Positions 17,579-26,401 of a stretch of DNA of 64,000 nt are shown here, in pieces. Below the pieces are notes generated by a model. That model did no database searches, was not told the DNA's origin, and saw nothing but the letters and a program-made list of their open reading frames with translations. The first letter of the stretch is position 1, and every line of letters starts with the position of its first letter. The translations under genes and the position numbers were made by a program. Origin of the DNA: Embleya scabrispora (GTDB taxonomy: Bacteria > Actinomycetota > Actinomycetes > Streptomycetales > Streptomycetaceae). Location of the stretch: positions 5,828,001 through 5,892,000 of the forward strand of contig NZ_MWQN01000001.1 in the NCBI RefSeq assembly GCF_002024165.1. The letters are read 5' to 3'.

Positions 17579-18436
17579 ATGGGCTTGACCTCGACGGGGA
17601 TACTGACCGACGCGGCGCGGGCGGACGGGGTGGGGGTGGCCGCGTTCAACGTGATCACCCTCGAACACGCCGAGGCGGTGGTGACGGCCGCCGAGCAGGC
17701 GGGGCTGCCGGTGGTGGTGGCGATCAGCGAGAACGCGGTGAAGTTCCGGGGCGGGCGGCTGGGACCGCTCGCGGCGGCGTGCCGGGTGCTGGCGGAGGAG
17801 GCCGAGGTGCCGGTGGCACTGCACCTGGACCACGTCGAGTCGGTCGAACTGCTGGCGGCGGCCGAGGGTACGGGGATCGGTTCGGTGATGTTCGACGCCT
17901 CGCGGCTCGGCTACGCGGAGAACGTGGCGGCGACGGCCGACGCGGTGGCCTGGGCGCATGCTCGCGGCATCACCCTGGAGGCCGAACTCGGCGAGGTGGG
18001 CGGCAAGCCGGGCCATCCCGCGCTGGACGCACACGCGCCCGGGGCGCGCACGGATCCGGCCGAGGCGGCGGCATACGTGCGGGCGACCGGGGTGGACGCG
18101 TTGGCCGTCGCGGTCGGCAGCAGCCACGCGATGCTCGATCGCACCGCCACGCTCGACCACGACCTGATCGCCCGGCTGCGCGAGGCGGTCCGCGTCCCGC
18201 TGGTGCTGCACGGCTCTTCGGGCGTGCCGGACGACGAACTGCGGGCGGCGGTGTCGGCCGGGATGACCAAGATCAACGTCGGTACGGCGCTGAACATCGC
18301 CTACACCGGCACGCTGCGCGAGCGCCTGGCGGCCACCCCCGGCAAGGCCGACCCGCGACCGGCGCTGTCCGCTTCGCGGGCGGCGATGGTCAACGCGGTC
18401 GCAGCCCTGCTGAGGGTGATCACCGCGAAGCGCTGA
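17579..18436 (+). CDS. Class II fructose/tagatose-bisphosphate aldolase (GatY/KbaY type)
   Basis: 285-residue zinc-dependent aldolase. Seen: AAFNVITLEHAEAVV, the catalytic/zinc motif LHLDHVES with Asp84 and His85, the ELGEVGGKPGH segment, and the zinc histidine in LVLHGSSGVPDDELR. ITKINVGTALNIA-like phosphate-binding sequence (MTKINVGTALNIAYT) closes the barrel. It cleaves a ketohexose bisphosphate to dihydroxyacetone phosphate and glyceraldehyde 3-phosphate, finishing the route begun by the SIS protein and the PfkB kinase. ATG at 17579 is set by AAGGAG 7 nt upstream. Last gene of the operon; a shared terminator follows. Confidence 0.92.
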   Translation: MGLTSTGILTDAARADGVGVAAFNVITLEHAEAVVTAAEQAGLPVVVAISENAVKFRGGRLGPLAAACRVLAEEAEVPVALHLDHVESVELLAAAEGTGIGSVMFDASRLGYAENVAATADAVAWAHARGITLEAELGEVGGKPGHPALDAHAPGARTDPAEAAAYVRATGVDALAVAVGSSHAMLDRTATLDHDLIARLREAVRVPLVLHGSSGVPDDELRAAVSAGMTKINVGTALNIAYTGTLRERLAATPGKADPRPALSASRAAMVNAVAALLRVITAKR

Positions 18437-18464
18437 ACCGGGCGGGTGGGGCCCGCGAGGCGAT

Positions 18465-18492
18465 CGAGCGCCGGGGGGCGGCCCGGCGCTCG
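18465..18492. terminator. Bidirectional terminator between aldolase and P450 genes
   Basis: 11-bp perfect stem CGAGCGCCGGG (18465-18475) with its complement at 18482-18492, in the 61-nt gap between convergent genes; it abuts the P450 stop codon. Confidence 0.55.
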
Positions 18493-18497
18493 CCGGG

Positions 18498-19877
18498 TCA
18501 GCCGAAGAGCCACGTGCTCAGCCGTGCCCACCACGTGGTGGGCGGGGGCGGGAGCAGCGGCTCCGGCGGGCGCGTCGCGCGGTCGGCGCGGGCGGGGCGG
18601 ACCCACTCGGGGGGCTCCACCAGGGGGACCGGGGTGAAAACGACCGGCAGCGAGGTCAGGTAGCGGGCCCAGGTGGCGGCGTGCCAGGCCGGCGGCCGGT
18701 CGGGGTGGGCAAGTCGGATGTCGGGCAGTCGGCTGTTGAGGGTGTCGATCGCGGTGTCGGTGATGGCCCGGCCGATGTCCTGTCCCGGGCACAGGTGCGC
18801 GCCGCCGCTGAACGCCAGGTGTGCCCGGTTGTGGTGGACGGGCACGGTGAGGTCGGTACGGATCTGCGGGTCGACGTTGCCGGCCATCACGCCGAGCACC
18901 AGCAGGTCGCCGGCCCGGATCCGCCGCCCGCCCAACTCGGTGTCGACCAGCGCCCAGCGACCGGGGATGACCCACAACGGCGGTTCGTCCCACAGGACCT
19001 GCTCGACCGCGTCGGGCAGGCTCAGCCGGGCGCCGGCCAGCGAGGCGGCGAACCGGTCGTCGGTGAGCACCACCCGCAGGGTGTTCGCGATCAGCGCGAT
19101 GGTCAGTTCGTTGGCGGCGACCATCACGAGTCTGAGGTGGTGCAGCACCTCGTCCTCGGACAGCTTGTTCGGGTGCTCGATCAGCCAGGACGGGAAGTCG
19201 GCGGCCGGCTCGCGGCGTTTGCGGTCGGCCAGATCGCGCAGCGTCCGCAGGATGAACTCGTTGGATTCCAGGGCGCGTTCACTCTGCATCATCAACTCGG
19301 CGCTGGCCTGCACCAGTTGCGGACCCATCTCGTCGGGCAGACCGTAGAGCTGCGCGATGACCAGCATCGGCAACTGCTGGGCGAACTGGGCGACCAGGTC
19401 GGCATGGCCGTCGGCGGCGATCCGGTCGATCAGGTCGTGCGACAGGCGTTGCACGTGTTTGCGGATGCCGCGCCGGTCGAACCGGTCCAGACTCTCCGTG
19501 ACCACCGAGCGCAACCGCTGATGTTCGGCGCCGTCGCTGGAGACGCAGTCGGGGCGATACTCCATGATCGGCAGGATCGTCGCATCCGGCGGGATCCGGC
19601 CCTCGCGCCAGTCGCGCCAGTTGCGCGCGTCCCGGGAGAACCGGCTCGGCGTGCGCATGACCTCCAGGTTCTCCCGGTAGCCCAGCACCAGCCAGCCGGG
19701 GAAATCGCCGTCGACCAGGATCGGGGCGACCGCCCCGTGTTCGGCGCGCAGTCGTTCGTACGCGGCACCCGGATCCGCGATGGTCTCCGGACCGTACAAC
19801 CGCGTGATGCCCTCGGTGGCCGTCGCGCCCGCGTGCGCGGGGCAACCGGGCGGCGGAACGGGGGGAGGAGCGGTCAT
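18498..19877 (-). CDS. cvnE: Cytochrome P450, CYP157-like, conservon component E
   Basis: 459-residue P450. The heme-thiolate motif FSGGAHLCPGQD places the axial Cys at 363, and the I-helix has VAANELT. At the K-helix, where almost all P450s have ExxR, the sequence reads EQVLW (residues 292-296) before DEPPLW. Absence of ExxR with EQxLW is the known hallmark of the Streptomyces CYP157 family, whose members end conservon operons. Substrate unknown; P450s here are thought to work with the upstream GTPase module. A C-terminal tail of about 45 residues is Pro/Trp-rich. ATG overlaps the GTPase stop by 4 nt. Confidence 0.92.
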   Translation of the reverse strand: MTAPPPVPPPGCPAHAGATATEGITRLYGPETIADPGAAYERLRAEHGAVAPILVDGDFPGWLVLGYRENLEVMRTPSRFSRDARNWRDWREGRIPPDATILPIMEYRPDCVSSDGAEHQRLRSVVTESLDRFDRRGIRKHVQRLSHDLIDRIAADGHADLVAQFAQQLPMLVIAQLYGLPDEMGPQLVQASAELMMQSERALESNEFILRTLRDLADRKRREPAADFPSWLIEHPNKLSEDEVLHHLRLVMVAANELTIALIANTLRVVLTDDRFAASLAGARLSLPDAVEQVLWDEPPLWVIPGRWALVDTELGGRRIRAGDLLVLGVMAGNVDPQIRTDLTVPVHHNRAHLAFSGGAHLCPGQDIGRAITDTAIDTLNSRLPDIRLAHPDRPPAWHAATWARYLTSLPVVFTPVPLVEPPEWVRPARADRATRPPEPLLPPPPTTWWARLSTWLFG

Positions 19878-20494
19878 GGCGTCTCCCGGTTCGTGGTGAG
19901 CGTGTGGAGGTATTGCATGAGCGCCATCAGCACATCCCGGCTGGAACCTCGATTGCGGGCGTCGCAGTCGACCATCGGCACGGTGTCGTCGAGGTCGAGC
20001 GCGCCGCGCAGTTCGTCCATGGAATAGACCGGCGACTCGGGAAACGTGTTGACCGCGACCACGAACGGCACACCGCGATCCTCCAGGCGGCCCATCACGT
20101 CGAAGCACACCTCCAGGCGCCGGGTGTCCACCAGCACGACGGCGCCGAGCGCGCCGTCGAACAGGCCGTTCCACAGGAACCAGAAGCGCTCCTGCCCGGG
20201 GGTGCCGAACAGGTAGAGCACCAGGCGCTCGTTGAGGCTGATCCGGCCGAAGTCCATCGCCACCGTCGTGGTGGTCTTGGCCTCGACGCCCGAGAGGTCG
20301 TCGATGCCGACGCCCGCCTGGGTCATCGTCTCCTCCGTGGTGAGGGGACGGATCTCGCTGACCGCGCCGACGAGGGTGGTCTTGCCGACCCCGAATCCGC
20401 CGACGATCACGACCTTGACGGCGGCCGCGGCCGTTGCGGGCAGCATGTCCTCGGGGCGCGGCCCGACGAGGGTCTCAGAGCCGTTGTAGTCCAT
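19874..20494 (-). CDS. cvnD: Conservon GTP/ATP-binding protein (CvnD)
   Basis: 206-residue small GTPase-like protein. P-loop VVIVGGFGVGKTTLVGAVSEI near residues 29-48, a switch II-like LYLFGTPGQERFWFLWNGL near 90-108, and FVVAVNTFPESP in the NKxD position with the usual conservon variation (VNTF). It is membrane-associated and forms a G-protein-like complex with CvnA, CvnB and CvnC by analogy with the S. coelicolor cvn9 study. The first 20 nt overlap the end of the DUF742 gene. Confidence 0.94.
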   Translation of the reverse strand: MDYNGSETLVGPRPEDMLPATAAAAVKVVIVGGFGVGKTTLVGAVSEIRPLTTEETMTQAGVGIDDLSGVEAKTTTTVAMDFGRISLNERLVLYLFGTPGQERFWFLWNGLFDGALGAVVLVDTRRLEVCFDVMGRLEDRGVPFVVAVNTFPESPVYSMDELRGALDLDDTVPMVDCDARNRGSSRDVLMALMQYLHTLTTNRETP

Positions 20495-20828
20495 GCATCA
20501 CCGCCTTGAGGAGATCGATGTCGGGCAACGACGCGGCCGGGATCGGGGCCCGGGCCTCCAACTCGCCCGCGGTCACCATGTCCGCGAGCACCAGCGTCAG
20601 GACGCTGGTGGGTAACCGCATGTGGGCGGAGATCTCCGCCATCGACAACGGTTGTTCGCACATCCGCAGGATCGCGGCGGGCTCGGGGCCCATCCCGCGG
20701 GTGGATTCGTGCTTGGCGACGAACAGCGTCACGAGGTCCAGCCGGCCGGGATCGTCCGGGTTCTCCCCGACCAGGTACAGCCGTTCGGGGTAGGGAACGC
20801 GCCGTGTGCGCCGCCGCGGCACGGTCAC
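20475..20828 (-). CDS. cvnC: Conservon DUF742 protein (CvnC)
   Basis: 117-residue DUF742 protein, with an Arg-rich N-terminus, then RLYLVGENPDDPGRLDLVTLFVAKHE and a winged-helix-like C-terminal half (EQPLSMAEISAHMRLPTSVLTLVLADMVTAGELE). A GTG start at 20828 is chosen because GTGA overlaps the roadblock stop by 4 nt. Partner of the kinase, roadblock protein and GTPase. Confidence 0.92.
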   Translation of the reverse strand: MTVPRRRTRRVPYPERLYLVGENPDDPGRLDLVTLFVAKHESTRGMGPEPAAILRMCEQPLSMAEISAHMRLPTSVLTLVLADMVTAGELEARAPIPAASLPDIDLLKAVMHGLQRL

Positions 20829-21232
20829 GGGAACGCCCCGTCGCGGCGCGGCGGGCTGGTCAGGTGTTCGCCGATCCGGATCACCAGGTCGCGCATGCGG
20901 TGGCCGAGCAGGCCGGTGTCCACCTGGCCGTCGGCGAGCACCGCGAGGTAGGCGCCGGCGCCGGCGGCCATCATGTAGAAGTAGCCGCCGTTGACCTCGA
21001 TCACCACCAGCCGCATCCGCCCGTCCCCCTTGGGGAATTCGGCGGCCACCGCGGCGGCGAGGCTCTGCAGGCCGGCGCACGCGGCGGCGAGCCGGTCGGC
21101 GGTGTCGGCGGCGGTGTTGTGCTGGGCCATCCGCAGGCCGTCGGCGGACAGCAGCACGATGTAGCGCGTGAACGGCACGCTCTTCGCGAGATCGGAGAGC
21201 ATCCAGTCCATGTTGGGTCGGTACGCCGTCAT
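20825..21232 (-). CDS. cvnB: Conservon roadblock/LC7-domain protein (CvnB)
   Basis: 135-residue roadblock/LC7 protein: MDWMLSDLAKSVPFTRYIVLLSADGLRMAQH, then RLAAACAGLQSLAAAVAAEF and VIEVNGGYFYMMAAGAGAYLAVLADG. In bacteria these act as GTPase-activating or scaffold partners of MglA/CvnD-like GTPases. ATG overlaps the kinase stop (ATGA). Confidence 0.94.
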   Translation of the reverse strand: MTAYRPNMDWMLSDLAKSVPFTRYIVLLSADGLRMAQHNTAADTADRLAAACAGLQSLAAAVAAEFPKGDGRMRLVVIEVNGGYFYMMAAGAGAYLAVLADGQVDTGLLGHRMRDLVIRIGEHLTSPPRRDGAFP

Positions 21233-22698
21233 CGGTATCCCCCGTCGTCCCACGAGTTTTCGCCGGTCTCGGATCGTCGTTCCTTGGGCGGCGGTTCGCC
21301 GTTGATGCCGCTGAGGAAGGCGTCCAGGCCCAGCCCCGGCGGGGTCTCGTCGACGCTCGGGGCGGCGGTGGGCGTCGGCTTGGGCGCGCGGTGTCCACGC
21401 GTGCCACCGGCGCGGGGCACGGTGCCCAGACCGCGTCGGCGGCGTTGCGGCAGACCGTTGGCGCCGAACTCGGTGTGCGCCGGCGTCTCGGTCATCAGGT
21501 CGTGCAGGGACGGGAGTTCGTCCAGGTGCGACAGGTGCTCGGGCATCGGGTACATCGGCGGCACGTTCGCGGTGATCTGGTTCTGCGGGATCACCACGAC
21601 GGCGCGCACGCCGCCGTAGGCCGACGGACGCAGCATCACCTTGAAGTTGTAGGTGTGCGCGAGGCGGGCCACCACCGTCAAACCGAGCCGCGGGGTCTCG
21701 CCCAGGTCGCCGAGGTTGAGCGCGTCGCCGTCCAGGGACAGGATGCGCTCGGCGCGGCGGCGGGCCTCCTCGCTCAGCCCGACGCCGGCGTCCTCGATCT
21801 CGACCGCGATGCCGCTCTGCACCTCGGCCGTGGTCAGGTGCACGGTGGTCGAGGGCGGCGAGTATCGGGTGGCGTTGTCGAGGAGTTCGGCGATCGCGTG
21901 GATCAGCGGTTCGACGTGCTGGGAGATCACCGCGACCTCGACGACCGACGACAGTTTGACCCGGCGGTAGTCGAGGATGCGCGACATCGCGCCGCGCAGC
22001 ACGCTGTACATGCCGATGTCGGTCTCCCACTGGCGGCCCGGGCGGGCGCCGCCGAGCACCGCGATGCTGTCGGCCATGCGGCCGATCAGCGCGTTGCCGT
22101 GGTCGAGGTGGAGCAGATCGCGGAAGACCACCGGGTCGTCGCCGTGCCGGTCCTCCATGTCCCGCATGTCCTGGGCCTGTTGGTGGATGGTGGCCTGGAC
22201 GCGGCGGGCGATGTTGACGAACGCGCGCTGGGCGGACTCGCGCAGGTCCTCCTCGGCGCTGACGGTGTCGATCACCGAGCGGATCACGTTGCGGTGCGCG
22301 ATGGCGAACTCGGTCGGCTCCTCGGGGTGCGGCGCGACCTTGCGCATCACCTCGGGCACCGGCTCGCCCATCTGCAGTCGGCCGATCGCCTCGGGCAACA
22401 TCTCCTCGGAGAGCCGGATCATCTCCGACTCCTGCTCGGCGAGTCGACGGCGCAGGCCGATCTGTTGCTGCTGGAGCCTGGTGTGCAGTTGCGCGATGGT
22501 GCGCCCGCGCCTGCCCGCCTCCGCGGCGCACACGGCGACGGCGACGGTCGCGAGTCCACCGCACAGGGCCACCGCGGGGCGGGCCTGGGCGGAGACCGCG
22601 GCCACGGCCGCGGCCGCGCACACGGCTGTCACGAGGAAGGGGAGGATCCAGACGAGGGCCGGCCGTCGGCCTCCGGGGGACGATCCAGCGAGAACCAT
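21229..22698 (-). CDS. cvnA: Conservon sensor histidine kinase (CvnA), short form
   Basis: 489-residue membrane kinase-like protein. Two N-terminal membrane helices (LVWILPFLVTAVCAAAAVAAV and a second at about 45-60) with almost no extracellular loop, a coiled segment (LHTRLQQQQIGLRRRLAEQESEMIRLSEEM), a dimerisation region containing LLHLDHGNALIGRMADSIAVLGG, and an HATPase_c domain (N-box AELLDNATRYSPP, G-boxes EDAGVGL and GLTVVARLAH). The C-terminal 110 residues are disordered. It lacks the large extracellular sensor of longer CvnA proteins. The second in-frame ATG (22698) is preferred, since GAGGA is 5 nt upstream of it but abuts the first ATG at 22704. Confidence 0.9.
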   Translation of the reverse strand: MVLAGSSPGGRRPALVWILPFLVTAVCAAAAVAAVSAQARPAVALCGGLATVAVAVCAAEAGRRGRTIAQLHTRLQQQQIGLRRRLAEQESEMIRLSEEMLPEAIGRLQMGEPVPEVMRKVAPHPEEPTEFAIAHRNVIRSVIDTVSAEEDLRESAQRAFVNIARRVQATIHQQAQDMRDMEDRHGDDPVVFRDLLHLDHGNALIGRMADSIAVLGGARPGRQWETDIGMYSVLRGAMSRILDYRRVKLSSVVEVAVISQHVEPLIHAIAELLDNATRYSPPSTTVHLTTAEVQSGIAVEIEDAGVGLSEEARRRAERILSLDGDALNLGDLGETPRLGLTVVARLAHTYNFKVMLRPSAYGGVRAVVVIPQNQITANVPPMYPMPEHLSHLDELPSLHDLMTETPAHTEFGANGLPQRRRRGLGTVPRAGGTRGHRAPKPTPTAAPSVDETPPGLGLDAFLSGINGEPPPKERRSETGENSWDDGGYR

Positions 22699-23058
22699 CG
22701 GCATCCTCGAAAAAAGTCGGAATCGAATCGTGCGGGTGTCCTGCGGACCGCTCGGCGGATCGGTCCGCCGATGGCATGTTCCGTGCTGTCGCGACCGGTG
22801 CCGGGGCCCCGCGGGGCGTTTCGAGCCACCGTCGCGGGCGCCAGGCTACGCGGATGCCCGGGGCGGATCGGTCGTGTGGCCCACAAGCCCCTCGAACGGG
22901 TGAATCCGGTCTGAACGGGCCATCGATCATCGCGAACGCGATAAGGAATCGCGGCCGATTCCCGTCGCCCGTCGGCCGGTTCGCGACGGTGGCCGGCAGC
23001 AGGTTCGCGACCGCCGGAGGGGGTCGCTTCACGATCGCGCGCGCGAGGGGCAAACATG
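22699..23058. other. 360-nt upstream region of the conservon
   Basis: No gene is supported. It should contain the cvnA promoter, read leftward; no confident -10/-35 pair was found. Frames crossing it are Arg/Pro-rich shadows. Confidence 0.35.
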
Positions 23059-23102
23059 CCGCAGCCGACCCCGCCCGGGGACACGGGCGGGGTCGGCTGC
23101 GG
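23059..23102 (-). terminator. Strong hairpin terminator of the septum-form lipoprotein gene
   Basis: 19-bp perfect stem (23059-23077 with 23084-23102) around the 6-nt loop gggaca, 25 nt past the stop codon of the lipoprotein gene. Confidence 0.75.
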
Positions 23103-23126
23103 TCGGGAACGGTGCGGCGTGCCGCG

Positions 23127-23711
23127 CTACTTCAGGGGGGCTGTCAGTGGTGTGCCGTCGGTGCGCTTGAGCAGGCAGGTCAGGTCCCGGTCGTGCTCAT
23201 TGAGCCAGCTGCCGGACGTGGGCCGGAACGACAGCTTCGACAGCTGGATGGTGCTGTTGCGCCCGGCCGCGCCCGAGGTCAGCTCCGTGCACTTGGCGGT
23301 GATCTCGTCCTTGAACTTCATGCTCGTCGGAGGCAGCGAGTCGGGGATGGTGTACTCGCCCACCACCTCGGCGTCGTGTGGTGTGGTGCAGGCGACGGTG
23401 AGGACGTCCTCGCCCTTCTGGTTGATGCAGTCGCCCTTGTGCAGCTTGACCATCTTGACCCGGCCGGGGCTGCTGTTCGGGCTCGCGGTGCCGGCGGGCG
23501 GCCGGCTCGCCGACGGGTCGGACTTCGCGGGCGGGGTCGGGTCCGTGGGCATCGTCGGCACCGCGGGTTTCGACGCGGTCGCGGAGGGGGCGCTCTTGTG
23601 GTCCTTCTTGTCGTCGCTCTTGCCCAGGCAGCCGGACAGCAGCGTGGTGGCGACCAGGACGGCGGCCGCGGCGCCCGCGGAGCGCGTGTGGAGCAGGGAC
23701 GGAACGCGCAT
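23127..23711 (-). CDS. Septum-formation-domain lipoprotein
   Basis: 194-residue secreted lipoprotein. Signal peptide RVPSLLHTRSAGAAAAVLVATTLLSGC with lipobox Cys28, a Pro/Ser/Ala-rich linker (residues 40-82), then one Septum_form-type domain: KLHKGDCINQKGEDVLTVACTTPHDAEVV, with Cys pairs probably forming disulfides (CTELTSG, DLTCLLK). The family is widespread in Actinobacteria and its founding member is linked to septum formation in mycobacteria; the role here is inferred only. Monocistronic with its own terminator. Confidence 0.83.
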   Translation of the reverse strand: MRVPSLLHTRSAGAAAAVLVATTLLSGCLGKSDDKKDHKSAPSATASKPAVPTMPTDPTPPAKSDPSASRPPAGTASPNSSPGRVKMVKLHKGDCINQKGEDVLTVACTTPHDAEVVGEYTIPDSLPPTSMKFKDEITAKCTELTSGAAGRNSTIQLSKLSFRPTSGSWLNEHDRDLTCLLKRTDGTPLTAPLK

Positions 23712-23823
23712 GGAAGATGTGAGCCTCTCGCTGGGGATTCGCCCAGAGTCTTGCGGAGGCCGGCACTCCGGTCTTCAGGGGAGTCCCTTGTCTCCTGCGT
23801 CTCCGTATCTCCTGGGGACGTGG

Positions 23824-24426
23824 TCAGCCGTCGGCGGATGGGTTCTTGCTGCGCCGGTAGTGCCGGGCCACGCGGGCGCGGTTGCCGCATCCCGCCGAGC
23901 ACCATTCGCGGCGCGGGTTGTTCCGGACGAAGTGCAGGATGCAGCCCGGGCCGTGACAGGCCCGCAACTCGGTGCGGTCCGGGCCGGTGAGCAGGTCGAC
24001 GGTGGCGCCGGCCAGTTCGGCCAGGACCGCGGTGATCGGGTCGGCCTCGGTGCGCGTGACGGCGGTCGGCCAGGTGAGCTCGCGCCACCGCGGGGCGGCC
24101 CGGGTGTAGGTGTTCAGCCGCTCGACGGTGTCGGCGGCCGGCACGGTGTCGGTCAGCGCGGCGGTGAGCAGGGCGCCGACGCAGTCGCGCAGGTCGAGGG
24201 CGCGGGCCAGGTCGTGCGCGTCCACGGCGAGCAGCGCGGCCTCGGACGGCGGGTTGCCCAGGCGCGGCGCGATGTCGCGGAGCCAGGCGGCCAGGTGCGC
24301 GGGCTCGGCCAGCCCCTCGTGCGGCGTGCCCCGTACCGCGTAGCGCGTATTGGCCAGCTCCACCGGCAGCGGTTCGCCGAGCAGGGGGGCGCCGCCGGGA
24401 TCGAGGTCCGCGATTCGTGTGCTCAC
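23824..24426 (-). CDS. ABATE/CGNR zinc-finger putative transcriptional regulator
   Basis: 200-residue protein. The N-terminal ABATE domain begins GEPLPVELANTRYAVRG. The C-terminal CGNR zinc finger reads LRACHGPGCILHFVRNNPRREWCSAGCGNRARVARHYRR, with four zinc-binding cysteines. The family is described as putative stress-induced regulators. No ribosome site precedes the GTG; TAGCAT (24434-24439) lies 7 nt upstream with TCCACA 17 nt before it, consistent with a leaderless transcript. Confidence 0.86.
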   Translation of the reverse strand: MSTRIADLDPGGAPLLGEPLPVELANTRYAVRGTPHEGLAEPAHLAAWLRDIAPRLGNPPSEAALLAVDAHDLARALDLRDCVGALLTAALTDTVPAADTVERLNTYTRAAPRWRELTWPTAVTRTEADPITAVLAELAGATVDLLTGPDRTELRACHGPGCILHFVRNNPRREWCSAGCGNRARVARHYRRSKNPSADG

Positions 24427-24462
24427 GAAACTAATGCTACCGGGTTGCGGTACCCATGTGGA
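24427..24462 (-). promoter_or_regulatory. Leaderless promoter of the CGNR regulator gene
   Basis: On the minus strand TCCACA (24457-24462), a 17-nt spacer, TAGCAT (24434-24439), then 7 nt to GTG. Transcription would start at or next to the start codon. Confidence 0.45.
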
Positions 24463-24784
24463 TGGTCATGGGGGTTGGATGCGGAGGCGGCTGTGGATCC
24501 GGGGGGTGTGACGAGGGAGACATTTGCCGGGAACGAGTTGCGGGCCGGGTTGGTTCCCCGGTCCGGGGATGGATCCGAGGGTGGGTTTTTGTTGTGCTTT
24601 GCGCGGTTTTGTACGGCGTATTTCGCGCTCGCGAACGACGGAATCGGCCCCTGGCGGGCCTCCCCGCGGGGGTGGGGCCAGCCCTACCCACAGAGGGAAG
24701 TGAGCACCATGGGGAATGTGTTGCCGAATCCCTAGGTTGGACCTGTCGGACCGAGGGGGTCCGCAGGGGGCCGAGGAGAGTCAC

Positions 24785-25294
24785 GTGAACAACCGCAGCC
24801 GGGTCGCAGGACAGGACACCACCAACTCGACGGCCCCCGGCACGGTCGCCTCCTTCGTTCGCTTCGTGGCCTTCGGCGGGGGTACGGGACTGGCCTCCAG
24901 CGCCGCGCTCGTCGCGCTGAACGGGACCCTGCCGCTCGTCGTCACCAACGCCGTGGTCACCGCGGCCGGCACCGTGCTCGCCACCGAACTGCACAGCCGG
25001 TTCTCCTTCCGGGCGGGCCGCGCCAATCTCAAGGCCCATGTCCAGGCGGGCGGTTCGGCGCTGGTGGCCTACCTGTTCACCACCGCCGCGATGCTCGGAC
25101 TGCACGCGGTCCAGGCGGCGCCGAGCATCATGGTCGAGCAGGCCACCTACCTCACCGCCTCCGGTGTGGCGGGTCTGGCCCGGTTCGTGTTCCTGCGGCT
25201 CGCGGTCTTCGCCCGCCCCAAGGCCGCGTCGACCGTCACCGCCACCACCCGCACCCGTGTGCTGGGCCGCGACGCGCTCGTCGCCGCCGCCTGA
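24785..25294 (+). CDS. GtrA-family membrane protein
   Basis: 169-residue protein with four predicted membrane helices. The pattern FVRFVAFGGGTGLASSAALVALNG, LATELHSRFSFRAG and a C-terminal helix pair followed by FVFLRLAVFARP fits the GtrA/DPMS-like family, small flippase-associated proteins that help move polyprenyl-phosphate sugars across the membrane. No glycosyltransferase is adjacent. A GTG start at 24785 is preceded by GAGGAGAG. The in-frame upstream extension is not preferred. Confidence 0.78.
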   Translation: MNNRSRVAGQDTTNSTAPGTVASFVRFVAFGGGTGLASSAALVALNGTLPLVVTNAVVTAAGTVLATELHSRFSFRAGRANLKAHVQAGGSALVAYLFTTAAMLGLHAVQAAPSIMVEQATYLTASGVAGLARFVFLRLAVFARPKAASTVTATTRTRVLGRDALVAAA

Positions 25295-25311
25295 CCCGGC
25301 CGGTACATCTC

Positions 25312-25355
25312 GGGCCCGCCCCGACCCCCGCTTCACCGGGGGTCGGGGCGGGCCC
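25312..25355. terminator. Bidirectional terminator between GtrA and IclR genes
   Basis: 19-bp perfect stem (25312-25330 with 25337-25355), loop cttcac, in the 73-nt gap between convergent genes. Confidence 0.75.
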
Positions 25356-25367
25356 TTGGTCGTGCGC

Positions 25368-26285
25368 CTACTCGGCGGGCAGTCCGGACTCGCGCAGTCG
25401 GCGTCGATGCGGCGGGAGCAGCAGTACCTCCAGGGCGTCGGCGCACGCCTGTGCCCGGTCGCGGAACCACGGGATGCGCTCGTCGGTCATCACGGCGGGG
25501 GTGGAGCGCACCGCGAGTGCGGCGTGCGCGTGCCCGGCGCGGTTCAGGATCGGTACGGCCAGGGTGCGTACCCCGGGTACCGACTCGCCGTCGTTGAGCG
25601 CGTAGCCGATCGCCCGCGCGGCGTCCAACTGGGCCTGCAACGCGACCGGGTCCACGATCGTGCGGTCGGTCTGCGGGGCGAGCGGGAGCAGGGGGACCAG
25701 GCCGCCGTCGGCCGGGTCGGCCCAGGCGAGCAGGACCTTGCCCAGCGCCGTCGAGTGCAGCGGTCGGCGCAGGCCCAGTCCGGTACCGGGCTGGACCGAG
25801 CTGCCGACCAGGACCAGCGCGTGCCGGCCGCTGCGGATGGCCAGGTCGGACGTCGCCGACGTGCGTCGGGACAGCTGTTCCAACTCCGGGGCGGCGTGGT
25901 GCAGGCCGCGCTGGTGGTAGGCCAACAGGCCCAACTCGGCGACCACGGGACCCAGGCGGTAGCGGCTGGTGCGGTCGTCCTGGTCCAGGAAGCCGGCGCC
26001 GACCAGGGTCCGGGCGAGCCGATGCGCGGTGGACACCGACAGGCCCAGGCGGCGCGCGATGTCCGACGCGCTCAGGTCGGTGCCGCCGGCCCGGAAGCAG
26101 TGGAGGATGCCCAGCGCGCGCTGCACGGCCTGGGCGCCGGAGGGGGCGGTCGCCGGGCGGGGCGGGTCGGTGGTGTGCGGAGCGTCCGGTACGGGAGTCG
26201 GCTCGGGTGCGGCGGCCGGTTCGCGCGTACCGGTCGGCTCGTGTGCGCCGGCGGGCTCGTGTGCCGGGATGTTCGAAGTCTTCAC
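25368..26285 (-). CDS. IclR-family transcriptional regulator
   Basis: 305-residue regulator. A Pro/Glu/Thr-rich N-terminal tail of about 55 residues precedes the IclR winged helix (AVQRALGILHCFRAGGTDLSASDIARRLGLSVSTAHRLARTLVGAGFL) and the effector-binding domain (YRLGPVVAELGLLAYHQRGLHHAAPELEQLSRRT...LHSTALGKVLLAW). GTG at 26285 with GGGGAAG upstream is preferred to starts further out. It is divergent from the organosulfur operon, 204 nt from the leader peptide, and is the natural candidate regulator of it. Which ligand it binds is unknown. Confidence 0.9.
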   Translation of the reverse strand: MKTSNIPAHEPAGAHEPTGTREPAAAPEPTPVPDAPHTTDPPRPATAPSGAQAVQRALGILHCFRAGGTDLSASDIARRLGLSVSTAHRLARTLVGAGFLDQDDRTSRYRLGPVVAELGLLAYHQRGLHHAAPELEQLSRRTSATSDLAIRSGRHALVLVGSSVQPGTGLGLRRPLHSTALGKVLLAWADPADGGLVPLLPLAPQTDRTIVDPVALQAQLDAARAIGYALNDGESVPGVRTLAVPILNRAGHAHAALAVRSTPAVMTDERIPWFRDRAQACADALEVLLLPPHRRRLRESGLPAE

Positions 26286-26401
26286 TGGCTTCCCCAACTC
26301 GCCGTTCGACAGGCGGTTTTCACCATACGGCAAGGCTGCGGGCCACTCCGCGCCACGGAGCGCGTCGGAGAGCGACCGGATATCCCACATCGTGGGAAGG
26401 T

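Noticed and set aside
18498-19877. P450 pseudogene because ExxR is missing
   Set aside because: The frame is intact with the heme Cys and I-helix, and loss of ExxR with EQxLW is a normal feature of CYP157.
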